This document shows, in pieces, positions 44,850 through 58,760 of a DNA stretch of 64,000 nt. Source of the DNA: Lepidodermella squamata (taxonomy: Eukaryota > Gastrotricha); NCBI GenBank assembly GCA_047495785.1, contig JBLDXI010000013.1, positions 124,001-188,000 of the forward strand, written 5' to 3'. A program made the position numbers and the translations under genes. Position 1 is the first letter of the stretch; each line of letters starts with the position of its first letter. The notes under the pieces are model-generated. The model was not told the origin of the DNA and did not search any database. It was given only the letters and a program-made list of their open reading frames with translations.

Positions 44850-47830
44850 GGACTTGGGCTTTCGCCATAAGGCGGAGCTAAAGAGAAATTCGCGAGCTTA
44901 CGCTCTGGGAAAGTTTGGTCTGCTTTACTAACTACTTAATGATGTCCCTACCCCTGGTACTCCAGTTATTGCTGACTTTGGTTCTCGAATGAATGAATGC
45001 GTTTTATTATTAAAGCCCCAGACTTTAACATATTTCTTAAACGTTATTGAAAATACATGAGTTAAGAGGATACGATACTAAGTCTTACAAAAATGTCACA
45101 CAAAGTGTAGTATCCGACTTTGGTTCTCCAGAGCCCAGGCATCGCAGTTAGTGCCCGTAGATGGCTTTCAAATCAGTAGCGCCAAAATTCAAATTCGACC
45201 TTGCTTCTTTTAAAAATCTAAATGCAACGTTAATGATGAAGTAGAAAATTTAAATTCGTAATTTACGTTCAGCATTAAATTGATGACCTTGACGTATATT
45301 GATAAAATAAAAAAAATAAAGCTCAATGTGTATGCAAGTGAAATATTTAAATCTATTTAGACCTCGACATATTTAAAAATTTTATGGCGTTAAAAAATAG
45401 TAAAAAAATTAATAATCAAATTTGGAAAAGTATAAATGCCCTTTAAGAGCAAAAATAATGAGAATAAATTAAAAGAAGTTGTTTTGTCTGCGTTTCTCCA
45501 CGTGTTTTCATGTTCTTGGCACTCAAAGCGTTTTACACAGTTGTGAAGTGCTGAATTCAGTGTATCTCCCGTTTGGCCTGATTTTCTGACTTGATGTTTT
45601 ATTTCACCTTGGTCCTATAGCAGAACAATACACATACGTATGACAGCAGCTGCTCTTCGATCTTCGATCATGTTTCTATTGCATCTAATCAGTTTTGTGA
45701 CTCATGAGTTCACGCTTAAAAACTTAAGCCATCAGAGTTACTTTGAGATTTGAGGTTGGGCATCATTTTCTTTCATCCAGCATCTCACCACCGTCCAAGT
45801 ATAATGCAATGGTCATTATTTCTTATTTCATTAGCTTTCATTTGCCTGGACGCCGCTCAGCTTTAGCTTAATAAATGTAGCACAATGAATTTTGAACTTT
45901 TAGCCTTGAGCCATGTTTTTGATTGTCTTAATTGACTCGTCATGCAGCTGTTTAAAGTCTTAAGCTTTGTTAGTGCTAGATTAAAGTGGCTGTGATTCTT
46001 CGGTGCATTAAATTCGTCATTTCATTTGATTCAATTCATCATGATGGCCAATTTTTAGCCCATAAATTGTACAACAGTGCATCTATGATAATTGCCTGGG
46101 CGTCTTAGGGATTTTATTGTAAATCTTCTTGGATCTTCTTGTCGAACATTGGTGTGAATCTTATTAGCTAAACATGGAATGCTTGTAGTTTTCTAACTGC
46201 TAGTAACAGGATACTGATGTGGTGGAACTTTGAAAATTGACTTAATTTGGAAGATTTTTCATGCTTGATTTTGACAATGACTCTTGTTAAGTTAGTCAAG
46301 AAAGACAGTTACTTGATAGCTTGCAGTCACCGACTTTCATTATTTATTCGCTTAGATCCGCAGGCTTTCATGTTTCGCTAATCAAGACTGAATTTGGATT
46401 TCTCGTTACATTTCCGTTGTCAAGTTTCACTTCAAATCTTTTATTTTAGTGTTAATCGATAGTCTCTCAGTTATTGACGATTGACGATCTACACGAGTTA
46501 CGTCAACGTGGTTTATTAATTATTGTATCAATAATGATGTTTTGGGCCTAATCTGTGAAGTCTGCTGGTGTAAAATTGCACAGTAACTGCGCAAGATCAT
46601 GTCTCGGATGAGCTCTGAGCTTTGCTTAGCTCGTCTCTTAGCTTAGCTTTGCTTAGCCACCTATGTTTCAATTCTTCCAACAAAAAGTCTTATCACTTAT
46701 TTAACTGCTCATAATGGTGTTCTCTTGAATTACATAGAATTGTTTGTTTAAAAGTTGATGATGGTACAAAGATGCCGACAATTAGCGGTCTTCGACGAAG
46801 CTACTTCGATTTTCTCAATCCAATCCTTTAAATGGTCATCTCGGTAGACGAATCGCGCTATCAATGGCCAACAACTGCCTTGCATTATCTAATTTCTTAA
46901 GTGGTCATTCTACATTCAATGCTGACGAAAATCATCGAGCTTCAAACTTCCTCAATTTCGCTCAAAATGATATTCTGCGGCCGGTCTACATCTGAAGGGT
47001 CTGTGCCGGAGCATTACTGGGTCGATCTTGAACGAGCTTGTATGCAAATTCTTGGCTGTGGCTTCGATAACGTGCAAATTAAGCCCATTTTTCAAGCAGC
47101 TACTAACGAATGGTTCCTGATGGATCGATAATCATCAATGACGTTTAACGGAACACTTATCTGCTTGACTGCAATTGGATTCTTTTCAAGATTGACGCTA
47201 ATATTACAAACTGCATCAAACAATTCGATTGGATTGCTCATTCAATTTTTTAATAATTATTATTATCATTTGTGAATGCCTGTTTTGAGTGTCAGGAAAT
47301 TTCTGTAAGAGTTTCTGAATAAAATATTGAGCGTATTACTTTTCGGTGTTGATTTATTGGTGAATATCGATGATTCCAGTGGTTTGATGCAGCAGAAATG
47401 ATTAAAATAACGAGCTGGAAAGCAGCCTAGGTCTAGATCGTCCACCAGGCCCCGGAAGCTCCCAAAAATGGGGTTACCGCGCTAACTTCAAGCCGCTAGG
47501 CATCACTAACTAGCCAATTTTAGCACAAGATTGCGTGGCATGACTCGCTGAATGCAACCGGAATCGATTTCAGACCTTGCAAGGGTGCTAGAACTATCAG
47601 GAAAGAAACAGGCGAAGCGTGACTGTTTCTCGAAAAAGCCCACAAAAACCACTAAAACGACGCTAAAACCTCGCAACCATTGTAGCAACGGGCTAAATTC
47701 GCATGCAGCAAATTTATCGCTGTAAAACAATTTAAATATTGTACAACAATGTATTTTTAGTTTTGATTTCATGTTTAGTGTTTATATATGCCTGTGCAAA
47801 AATATCCTTGAACAGGGCCTAATGCCGCCA
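44850..47830. other. AT-rich gene desert
   Basis: About 3 kb without a supported gene. It contains a TGAA run near 44989 and a TTAGCT-rich low-complexity stretch at 46617-46660. Two overlapping short frames at 46864-47131 look weakly protein-like but lack splice or family support. Composition is AT-rich, especially 45.2-45.5 kb. Confidence 0.45.
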
Positions 47831-47843
47831 TTACGTCGAATTT

Positions 47844-48098
47844 TTAGTTTCGCCGCTCACATATTGCTGCTGCCTGATGCGATGACGTGCGCTGCGATGG
47901 ACGCGATGGGTTAAGTGTTTTCGGAGGACGAGGACTGAAGCAAAAACGCCTTCTTTTCGAACCTCCCGAGCCATAGCTATTTTCTGAGGATTGACAAATT
48001 TCCTTCAACAAAAGCGATCCTCCACACCAATTGGCCATTTGCTTCCTTTGGCACGCGAGGTTCCCAATGCAAGAATGTATGTGAAGTGTGAAGGTCAC
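47844..48098 (-). CDS. possible small or terminal exon, unrecognised
   Basis: An 84-codon minus-strand frame with coding-like composition: CGGSLLLKEICQSSENSYG, then a basic KRRRFCFSPRPPKTLNPSRP stretch, ending CERRN and a stop. It lies upstream of and divergent from DAD1. I do not recognise it, and the Met at 48098 may be chance. It could be the last exon of a gene whose other exons I could not find, or an untranslated frame. Confidence 0.2.
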   Translation of the reverse strand: MTFTLHIHSCIGNLACQRKQMANWCGGSLLLKEICQSSENSYGSGGSKRRRFCFSPRPPKTLNPSRPSQRTSSHQAAAICERRN

Positions 48099-48387
48099 CA
48101 GTCATATTTCTATTTGTTACTGACCCTCAAGGGAAAATAACCTCCCAACTACCGCTCAACTTGAAATCAACTACAGAACAAATGCTCACTGTAAAGTGAG
48201 GCTTAGTAGGAGGACCAAATGTGTATTAGGTAAAATTCTAATCGAAGATTTCTGTTTGATACATTCCTAAATGTCCAATGTCCGAAGTCGTGTTTCTACT
48301 GTTTCTACTGTTTAATTTTATTATATTATCCCATTCGACTTTATTTTCTTAGACACCCTAATTTAGTTAATTTACATTTCGAGAAAC

Positions 48388-48782
48388 ATGCCTGGGGAAA
48401 CTCTGTCAAGCGTCGTGTCCAAGACCTGGAACGAATATAAATCTACCACGGCTACACGCTTAAAGCTGATTGATGCCTACCTTGTCTACGTTCTGCTGAC
48501 CGGAATTGCTCAATTCGTTTACTGCGTTTTGGTTGGCACCTTTCCATTCAATTCATTTTTGTCTGGCTTCATTTCTTGCGTCGGCTCGTTCGTTCTTGCC
48601 GGTAAGATTTAGCATGGCAGCGAAATAGAGCTTGTTAACAACCATCTTTTCTAGCATGTCTGCGTATTCAAGTCAACCAAGAAAACAAGGCCGAATTCAA
48701 TGTTACACCCGAGCGAGCTTTTGCTGACTTTCTCTTTGCTCATGTCATTTTGCACCTCGTCGTCATCAACTTCATGGGTTGA
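48388..48782 (+). CDS. DAD1: DAD1, oligosaccharyltransferase subunit (OST2)
   Basis: DAD1/Ost2 is a small integral ER-membrane subunit of the oligosaccharyltransferase that N-glycosylates nascent proteins. Two exons, 48388-48601 and 48655-48782, give 113 residues, the same length as the vertebrate protein. Nearly the whole family pattern is visible: [73 protein letters not shown] and the C-terminal NFMG. Three hydrophobic helices are apparent. AMFR, another ER-membrane protein, starts about 310 bp downstream on the same strand. Confidence 0.97.
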
Positions 48783-49093
48783 AGTCTTGAACTGCTGAAA
48801 CTGCATGTGATATGCGCGTTTTCTGTGTGATGAAACAAAAACTTTGAAGGTTAGTGTTGACTCGTCATGCCGCAGCTTTAAGGGCATAACATGTCGTAAT
48901 AGATTGGACTGACGACGATTGTCTAGCAATATTGTATCTTATAGTATGCTCTGGGTTTTGGTGTTATGTTTCTCTCATTATATACGGTTGCATGTGAAAA
49001 TAATGAGTGATCGGCATATTACTGCTCCGAGATGAATTTAATTTTAATTTTAATTTTTAGTTGTTTTTTATATGAAGATGTGACTGGTGTAAA

Positions 49094-51326
49094 ATGCCTG
49101 TACTTGTAGCCAGACATTTTCCACTTCCAAGCTTGCAGACTTACGTGGCGTTTTGCTTGGCAGTGCTCAGCTCCTGCCTGTTCTATGCGTTTTACAAATG
49201 CAAGGGCGGCGTTTACACATCCGAAGACGAATCTACTAGGGCGTCTTCTTCAAATGTCACTGAAAACAATCCATTGTTGAATTTGACTGGAGAGCTTCTA
49301 GCCACTGAAAATGCGCCCAATGAACGCCTTCCAGAGTACCATCCTGAAGGCCAGCTGGTATGCACAATTTTATCTTCTGACGGATGGGCCGTGTTTTTGG
49401 TCATAAATTTTGCATACTGCCTCATGTTTCTGGCGGGAAAATTGATCCAGCACGTCGTTTTCGGAAATCTTAGAGCTGTAGAGCGACAGCATTTGCGCGA
49501 ACGTTTTTGGAATTTCGTGTTTTACAAATTCGTCTTTTTATTCGGAATCTTGAATGTGAGTTGAACGAAGTTTGTTAAACTATAGTACACATGGTACTCT
49601 CTTGTTTCAGGTCCAAGCAATGTTCACTTTTATTTGCTGGCTCGGTTGGTTCACCATTTTGGGTCTCGCTCACATTGGATTACAGCTTTGCTTTGATCGT
49701 TTCGAATTCGTGGCTAACAATCCCTCGACCCCGCGAAGCGTTTACGCCAAGCTGATTGGACTTGTTTTAGCAATATTTCTTGTTGCCACCTTTCTAATCT
49801 GCGCTTCATTTTGGGCCTATTTTACCATCCTGGCCGGGCTTAATTTGCTAGCATTTATGCTAGCTGAATCTTTGATGCTATTCATCAGAATTGCCTATGT
49901 CGTCACCCGCATCGCGATTCACTTCAAGGACACAAGCAGCGCTGTTGGAACTCGTTGGGAGGACAAAGACATAGTCGTATATTATGTTAACTTGACTGCT
50001 GATTTGCTGCTGTATGCCATTGACCTTGGCAATCACGTTCACATGTTGCTTTGGGGCAACGCGTTTCTTTCGGTGACAAGCCTGATCATATTTTTACAAA
50101 TAAGGTTGGAAACAATTTTAAAAATTTCTTATTTTACGTGTATTCTTACTTGCGACTTAGGCAACTCTACAACGAATTCACGCATCGTCTACGCCGACAT
50201 TTGGCTTGGGTACAGGTGGTGCGCTCAATCGATCGTTGCCTCGTTTCAGTTTCGCAATCTTCCATTGACCCCTCCGAGCAAACTTGTAGCATTTGCTGGG
50301 AAGCCATGACTAGCGCGAAACGTTTGCCTTGTAACGTAAGTTGCTAACTATTGAATTTTCACGACATACAGCTATCTCTTCATTTTACAGCATCTGTTTC
50401 ACGCTACATGCCTGCGCTCTTGGCTCGACTACGACATGACATGCCCCGTTTGCCGACTTTCTCTTCACAAATTCCTAATGCCTTCTGCAGCGAACTCGCA
50501 TAGCCCGGCGCCTGGAGTTGGTGCGCCCAACGTGGCTACGGCCAATATGAGCCCCGTCGAAAATGGCGCTCCGACCAACCCAGCCTCGGCTCAAGTTGCT
50601 GGTGCTGGGCCAAACGCGGCACTGGCAGCCGAGAATCGCATCGTGCGCCGACGCTTCACCATCAACGCCAGTCGCTACATTTCATGGATACCGAACTTGT
50701 CCGTGGAAGTGCGAACAACTGCAGCGAGATCCCCCTCACCTGCTCTTCAGCAGCAGCAACAACAGCAACAGCCTCTACCCACAGGTGCCAACGCGACAGG
50801 CGGAGTGCAGTCGCCAGCGGCTGCAGCCACGATCCACGGCATGCAGCTGGACGCCATGGCTGCCCAGGTGCGTGCCGTTCTACCACAAGTGCCGTTAGCT
50901 GCCATCATCAGCGACCTTCAAATGAGTGGTTCGGCTGAACAGACCATCGACAATATTCTCGAAGGTCGTCTCGGACCGTTCATGAATATGAATGCCTCGA
51001 GGCATGACACGCATAGTACATCGTCCGAAGTCGACGACTCAGATTCAGACGAGTCGGCGTCGTCGATGGATGACCTAGCACATATCGATGATGCACCATC
51101 TCTTCGCCAGCAGCACGACCCGTTGGCTCTGCTGTCGCTATCGCAACAGGATAGTGCGGAAGCTGTAGTAACAAACAACGGCAATTCAACCGCGCCTCTA
51201 ATCGGCGGCCGTTTCTCGAAAGATCCCAGCGAACGTCATCGCTTATTGGCCATCCGCAAATTGCAGTTGCTTTCAATCGCCAAACAGCGTTTTGTTTCGA
51301 CGCCGCCGGAGCCGGCGCAAACGTGA
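49094..51326 (+). CDS. AMFR: AMFR/gp78, ER-associated degradation E3 ubiquitin ligase
   Basis: gp78 is a polytopic ER RING E3 that ubiquitinates ERAD clients and works with UBE2G2 and p97/VCP. Exons 49094-49555, 49611-50104, 50161-50335 and 50391-51326 give 688 residues. The N-terminus (RHFPLPSLQTYVAF) and multiple hydrophobic helices match the family, including ERQHLRERFWNFVFYKFVF. The RING (CSICWEAMTSAKRLPC, HLFHATCLRSWLDYDMTCP) spans about residues 355-395. The CUE ubiquitin-binding domain lies near 531-573 (VRAVLPQVPLAAIISDLQMS, NILEGRL). A VIM-like p97-binding helix sits at the C-terminus (RFSKDPSERHRLLAIRKLQ). A poly-Gln run separates RING and CUE. A clear G2BR segment is not recognised by eye. 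Confidence 0.95.
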
Positions 51327-52349
51327 CACGTTCTAAGAAGTTATGGTGCCGACATAGCCTTACACCCGATCCGGTCAATGTGCTGTTGTTTGTCATCCTC
51401 ATTGCCCCCTCAACTACAGAGCACAAAATGCCCCTGTTATATTTGTATATTCAGTCGTGTCCACCGTCCGAATCTCGTTACATATTATTATATATTTGGG
51501 ATGAAGTGCATTTTCGGTACCAAGCGTTTCAAACGCTCGCTCTTTGTTTTGGTTAAATCGTCCTTACTTGTTCGTATTATTACTTGTACAACCACCATCT
51601 AATTTGCACCGAGTTGAAACTACGATGATAGATTTATCTTCATATACTGCAAAACTGTATGTGTAATATATATATTTTTATGTATACAACCGATTGGTTA
51701 TTTGGGGTGGTGACTGAGTGCCTCCACGTTTTCTCTATCTACTTCAATTCCTTCTTTCGGTCAACTAGTGATGGAAACTACGCCAAGATATAGGCATCGG
51801 ATGACTTGATTAAGACAACAAGCATGATTGGTTTGACTCTCGCCGGAATTACATGTTTCTTCGATTATTCGTTCTATTGGCTGGCAAATTTATCCATTTT
51901 TGATACGAAACACTTGTTTATAACGTGAAAATTAGAATGAATTTGTGGAAATCAAACGGCCGTCAATGGCTCTTGCGTCACCCCATGAACTTCACACTCT
52001 TCATGCCGTATTGTTGTCTGCACTTAATCTTCTACCGTGATACGTTGTGTACAGTTTTCATGTAATATCGCAGTCGTGTATTTTCAATGCGGCCGTATTC
52101 TCTCGAATTGAGCACTTGGATACTTCGTACAGACTTCATGATGGAAAGAATTGAATGGACTGGTGATGTTATAGGCACACATTGCCTCATCTTACTCAGA
52201 TCACCACTTAACCACAGGATGGCGAATGATTATTGCTGCATTATTATATTATAATTATTTAAAGAAAATAGTTGTGGCCAGCTAATGAATAATGAAATTT
52301 CAATTTGACTTGAACGCGTTTCCATTTTCCAATAATTAGTGTTTTAAAG
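51327..52349. other. AMFR 3' UTR and intergenic sequence
   Basis: About 1 kb with no supported exon. The sequence becomes AT-rich after about 51650 and again around 52240-52290. It probably carries the AMFR 3' UTR and FCF2 promoter. Confidence 0.45.
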
Positions 52350-54220
52350 ATGAGAGCAGCAGCGTCGCTAGTCGACGTAAATCCAGTTAAAACCCTTCAG
52401 TCGAATTCGAGAGATAGACGCAGCATTTTGCCAACTGCTGCAAGGGATGAAGTTGACGAAGCTCTTAAAAAATCAATTGTAATGCGGCCAGGTTTTGAAA
52501 AACTCTCTGCGATCCCGCCTTACCGTGAGTCGCTTCGAGCTGCTCGGAAGCAAAGAAGAGAGATACGAGAGCAAACAGCTGGATCCAAGTGGTTTGGCCT
52601 GGAAAAAGGATCTGTTGAAGATAACATTGACGACCTGGAAATCATTCGTATGCGTTCTGGACTTGGCGCTATTCTCGGAAAACGGCAATATTACAGAGCA
52701 GCTGATCGGTTAGCATGCTTAATACTTGAAATAGAAGCACGATCTGTTTGAAATTAAACATTCGTGCGTAAGGTCCGGATTGTGATTTTCCTGGCTACCT
52801 CGCGCTTAAATTACAATCATTGCCACTTGGGTTGAACAAACAATACGTATCGCATATTACCGTATATACCGGTTTAGAAGGCAGAACCGAAATACAGGGC
52901 AGGCCCGTTTATAAGGCAGGGGTTAAAGGTCATTTGGTCAAAATATAGGGCAGGGCCCGAATATAGGGCAGTGGTCTAGAATGGATCCGGGCAGGAGGCC
53001 CCCCCCCCCCCCCCCCCCCCCCTAACTTACTGGGGAATTTGGCTCAGAGCCGCGCCGATCGGGCTATCAATTTGCCCCTACAGCGTCACTTGCGATGGAA
53101 GATCACAGACGGACCTGGCAGCGGATTCATCATGTAGCCAAAGTGGGACCAACTTAACCACCCACCGTCACCACTTAGACCCAGAACCCGCCCCTTGGGA
53201 CCCAAACTATCCCGTCCTTAAAAATTTTCCCAAATTTAGAGTGGATGGGCAACTAGGATTTCGTTAGAAATCCCAGTTACCCCCCGACCCGTCTTGAAAT
53301 TGCATAGCGTTTCAGCCAGCCGAGGGCCGGCGCAGAGGGCAATCCCTCGAGTTCGCGGTGTGCTCGCCACCACAATTGCAGCAATGAACACTCCGCGAAC
53401 AGTTCTTCACGTCGCGTTTTCGACCACATCGTAGGCATCGGATCTCATCGGAGCAGTTTCGAGCCAGGTGGCCATATCGCTGGCAGGAGGAGATACATTC
53501 CATGAGAATGGATAATTTCCCCTCTTAAAATCGTTCGCCGCGTGTAAATAAGCGTGATTTCCATCTACCTTCCTAATTTGCATATTCAAAAATGTGTGCG
53601 CATACGCTAATGAGCGTGAATATACACATGCAAGTGCGCGCGCCTTTGGTTGCAACTAATTATAGGGCAGGGCCCGAATAAAGGGCAGGTCTCGTTTATA
53701 AGGCAGGGGTTGCGGGTTGATTGATAAAATTATAAGGCAGAGCCTTCTAAATCGGTATATACGGTATATGAGACATGCCGCAAGAAATAGGTCCTTATAG
53801 ATTCTGTTACGCTCTTTGTGACTATACGCTAACATAGTTACGAACGACTCTATCAAGTTCTTATCTGGCTTGGATAAGAACCGTTATCATACGGCGTGTC
53901 TCATATATTTTGAAGTGACCTTTCAGCTAATGGAAGCCAATGTATCGCTTTCAAAAATCAATCAAATTTATATTTTTAGGCGCAATCTGCCCAAATACTT
54001 CCAGAAAGGCACGGTAGTGGAAACCGCTGCTGACTTTTACTCTGGTCGAGTGCCGAAAAAGCAACGCAAAAAGACTCTGGTCGAGGAACTGCTTGCTGAC
54101 GTCGAAATAAAGAAAAACCAGCAGGCCAAGTACGATGTACTAGCTAGCAAAGAAGCTAAGAAACGACGAGCGGCCGCCGCCCGAAAAATGAAACAGCTCA
54201 AGAAGAACAAGCGACGTTGA
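52350..54220 (+). CDS. FCF2: FCF2/DNTTIP2-type pre-rRNA processing factor
   Basis: Fcf2 (C-terminal domain of vertebrate DNTTIP2/TDIF2) is a nucleolar factor for early pre-rRNA cleavage in 40S biogenesis. Exons 52350-52708 and 53980-54220 give 199 residues, a compact protein without the long N-terminal region of vertebrate DNTTIP2. Family motifs: TAGSKWFGL, then NLPKYFQKGTVVE, ADFYSGRVPKKQRKKTLVEE and LLADVEIKKNQQAKY, with a Lys/Arg-rich C-terminus for nucleolar targeting. The single intron is 1.27 kb, far above the local norm, because it contains a 0.9-kb inverted-repeat element. An AATAAA is at 54287-54292, 67 bp after the stop. Confidence 0.93.
52999..53022 (+). repeat. 24-base poly-C tract
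   Basis: An uninterrupted run of C within the inverted-repeat element. It could be real homopolymer or an assembly or sequencing artefact. Confidence 0.8.
53312..53503 (-). pseudogene. CCHC zinc-knuckle fragment (LINE ORF1/gag-like)
   Basis: The minus-strand frame reads CQRYGHLARNC, CLRCGRKRDVKNC and CCNCGGEHTANSRDC in succession. Tandem zinc knuckles of this spacing are typical of the nucleic-acid-binding end of non-LTR retrotransposon ORF1 proteins. It is a fragment: upstream sequence is not gag-like and no RT follows. It sits antisense to FCF2 inside the inverted-repeat element, suggesting a nested insertion or capture. Confidence 0.6.
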
Positions 54221-54286
54221 AAAAGGCTTTCTATGAAAATTATGCTACAGCGTTGTTCTGTTTTTAACAAATATAAATATAAGAAT

Positions 54287-54292
54287 AATAAA
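54287..54292 (+). other. polyadenylation signal AATAAA of FCF2
   Basis: Canonical hexamer 67 bp after the FCF2 stop and before the LRR gene. Confidence 0.6.
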
Positions 54293-54576
54293 GCGAGCTC
54301 ATTTTCTACGTTTGTTTTTTATTTGAACTGGATACGCATGTCTCCGCGCTCGGTCTACGCACCGATCGCAGTCTTAATGGTGCAGAAATCAAAGAACGCG
54401 CTGCGGCGCTGTGCATCATTTAATGTTGTTGACGTCTGATTAAGCGTCCGATGCCTAAATGAGTATAATAAGTAAATCAACTTACTATTCGAAATTAGCG
54501 GCGAGTATTATCTGCTCTGTTCATTTTGCTCGATTGGCGGTCCAAAACTTAAGCCAAATTTAGCATTTAGCGAAGT

Positions 54577-56590
54577 ATGATGCTCCTCTTTTTGCTACTT
54601 AGTGTCAGCGCCCTAGCTAATGTCATTGAGCACAGCAGTGGAGATTTCGCTGAGGGTCAACGCGAAAATGAGTTCACTGAAGCGATCGACGAGCCCTTCC
54701 TACAAGTATCTCGACAAGGGCATGCTCCAAGCGAAGACGACATCCCCACGACTACAACCACCAAAGAAACAACGTCGTCACCAATGCAGCCCGCGACTTA
54801 TCTCGACAAAAGAGCGTGCGATGACGAGAGACTCACATATTTTCCACGCCATCTGACCGCCGACTGCATGTGTGACGATACTAACGGTTCACTCATCGAT
54901 TGCTATAACTCGTTTGGAACCCACCGTTTCTTCCTGCCGGCTGAATCAAGGATTCGAACTCTGCGCCTGCATAAAGCTGAACTGCACACAATTAACAACG
55001 ATACATTTAATCTACCAGCGCTCCATGTGCTTGCCATAACGTTTTGCGGGTTGGAAACAATCGACATGGGTGCCTTCAGCAAAATGCCTCGCCTGGAGGC
55101 TTTGGACATATCCTTCAACCGACTCAGCTCTATAAATAGCGAAATCTTCGAGTTGGAGGAAAGTAGCACAATCAGCCAGCTAAAACTACTAAATTTATCC
55201 AACAATCAACTCAGTGCTTTAGATCCGGTGGTATTCTTGAAGCTTGTCAATTTGATCGAGTTGGACCTAAGTAACAATAAGTTATCAGTCATAACTCGTT
55301 CATTTCCTCCACTGCCGAAATTGAAGATCTTGAGATTGGGATACAATTTTTTCCGCGTTTTTACAGCTGACTATTTTCTCAACCCTGTGAGCCTCCCTGC
55401 TCTCGATTTTGTGCAGGCTGAACGCTGCGACATGTCTGCTGTTACTATTGGCTTATTCAATGATAAACCGACTGTTCAAGATAACGCATCGAAAAACTCA
55501 TCCAGGTCATTGAAGTTTGACTTTGCGTTGAATCCCCGCCTACAGTGCACATGCGACTTGTTCATCCTTCAAAGACATTTCGGCGCTACTGTGTCTGGCA
55601 GTTGCCAGGAAACTCATGCAAAGCTTCCATCATGGCAGTCAATCAGCTCGATCAATGGCTCGCAAGTTTGCTCTGCTGCTTATTTGCTGCAGTTTGTGTC
55701 CGGCTCCGCCGTGGCCACCTCGATTATAAACGCCGGGAAACTTACACGGTCGGAAGATTTACTAGAAGAATTATACTCCAAGCATAGCTTGCTGCTTCCA
55801 TTTGATCTCATTCCAATAGGAATGGCTGGTAAGTTCTGTTAGCGTACCTGATCATTCTATAAGAAAATTAATTTTAGGCATATTGATCGCAGCCGTGCTC
55901 TTGGCTACTATATTCGCCTTCGTTTCAGTGTGCATACATCGAAATTACGCCGACAGTTTACGACAGAAGAAAACTAAACCGCCGGCAGCACACGATGCTC
56001 GTATTCCTAAACCTTCGCCAGATGCTTCCATGCCGCCTAGAAATGTGGATAACTCATCTAATGAAGAAGTCTTTTATTCAGCCGATCTATCCCAAACTGT
56101 GATTTTGATCCGGAGTTCCAAGAAGCCCACGGACGCTTCTGCAAGCGCCGTTAAAGGTGAAGAGGCCAACAAAGGTGATCCGTCGAACGAAGAGTCTCAC
56201 TACGAATATGAACAAACGACGACTGACGTTCTTGCTGTTACTCCGTTGCCGCCACTTGCTCCGGGCGCAGTAGAAAATTATCAGCCTATTCAAAAGCCCC
56301 CTATAGTCGCGACCATAACGGAAAGTAATCCGCCGGTCCCACCTCCTTCGTTCTCGTGGACCCGAAATATCACCGAACGTCTTTCAAAAATCATATCGGG
56401 CAGCAAGGCCGTCGTAATATACAATGACGTCCACGGAAAAGCACCGAATGATAGGCAGATTATTGCGACTGTCGAGCGCGATTCCGATACATCCGCTCAT
56501 CAAACTGTCACATGTGTAGCTACCACATCAACAACGGCTACAGTAACTACAGACACTACTCGCAAAGTTCGCATGCAAATCTTGGTTTAG
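54577..56590 (+). CDS. leucine-rich repeat single-pass membrane protein
   Basis: Two exons, 54577-55828 and 55878-56590, encode 654 residues. A signal peptide opens the protein (MMLLFLLLSVSALANV). A Cys-containing N-cap follows (CMCDDTNGSLIDC). About six to seven LRRs come next, e.g. LRLHKAELHTINNDTFNLP, LEALDISFNRLSSINSEIF, LKLLNLSNNQLSALDPVVF and LIELDLSNNKLSVI, with a C-terminal Cys cap (CTCDLFIL). A transmembrane helix starts at the exon junction (GILIAAVLLATIFAFVSVCI, about residues 418-437). The cytoplasmic tail is about 215 residues, Pro/Ser/Thr-rich, with no catalytic domain. It is probably a cell-surface recognition or adhesion protein. LRR-only type I proteins are too alike to name an ortholog. 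Confidence 0.85.
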
Positions 56591-56688
56591 AATCGCGATC
56601 CCCAATATAACCTAGAACCCGATCGGGAAACCGAAGTTCATACGATCATACATCGATTATAGTATCCTGTTCGCCGTTTCCAAATTTG

Positions 56689-56694
56689 AATAAA
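56689..56694 (+). other. polyadenylation signal AATAAA of the LRR gene
   Basis: Hexamer about 100 bp after the stop, before the convergent PHAF1 gene. Confidence 0.6.
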
Positions 56695-56957
56695 TATTTC
56701 TGATACTGCACGGTATTGCTAAACAAAGCACTTTTTATTTCGTTAAAATAACACAATAATATTATCAAATCGTTAAAAGGTCTTATAGTCATTATCAAGT
56801 GAAAAATGGTTTTTTTTCAAAGGACGGGCTTTAATATTTTCATCATAGAATAGTAAACAGGGCGTGATAGAATTGTTTCTTATCGACACAGTAACGCAAG
56901 GCTATGTACATGCAAATGCCACCAAAAACGCTTAATAAGACGCAAGTCAGTCAACCA

Positions 56958-58760
<1,803 letters not shown>

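Larger units (their letters stand above)
52859..53765. mobile_element. terminal-inverted-repeat element inside the FCF2 intron
   Basis: The left end ACCGTATATACCGGTTTAG at 52859 is repeated inverted at 53765, with one mismatch in the first 24 bases. Inside each end are degenerate copies of GGGCAGGGCCCGAATA and TTTATAAGGCAGGGGTT: 52890-52975 on the left and 53662-53715 on the right. A 24-base poly-C run lies at 52999-53022. The core holds an antisense fragment of a LINE-type nucleic-acid-binding protein. The element looks like a non-autonomous DNA transposon or foldback element. Flanks both read ATAT-like, so a short AT target duplication is possible but not clear. No transposase is seen. Confidence 0.65.

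Noticed and set aside
47506-47772. 88-codon minus-strand frame with a hydrophobic stretch
   Set aside because: No acceptor, donor or family motif supports it, and its composition looks like chance in AT-rich DNA.
53312-53503. Zinc-knuckle frame as a functional host gene
   Set aside because: It is short, embedded in a repeat element antisense to FCF2, and matches retrotransposon ORF1-type knuckles without the rest of the protein.
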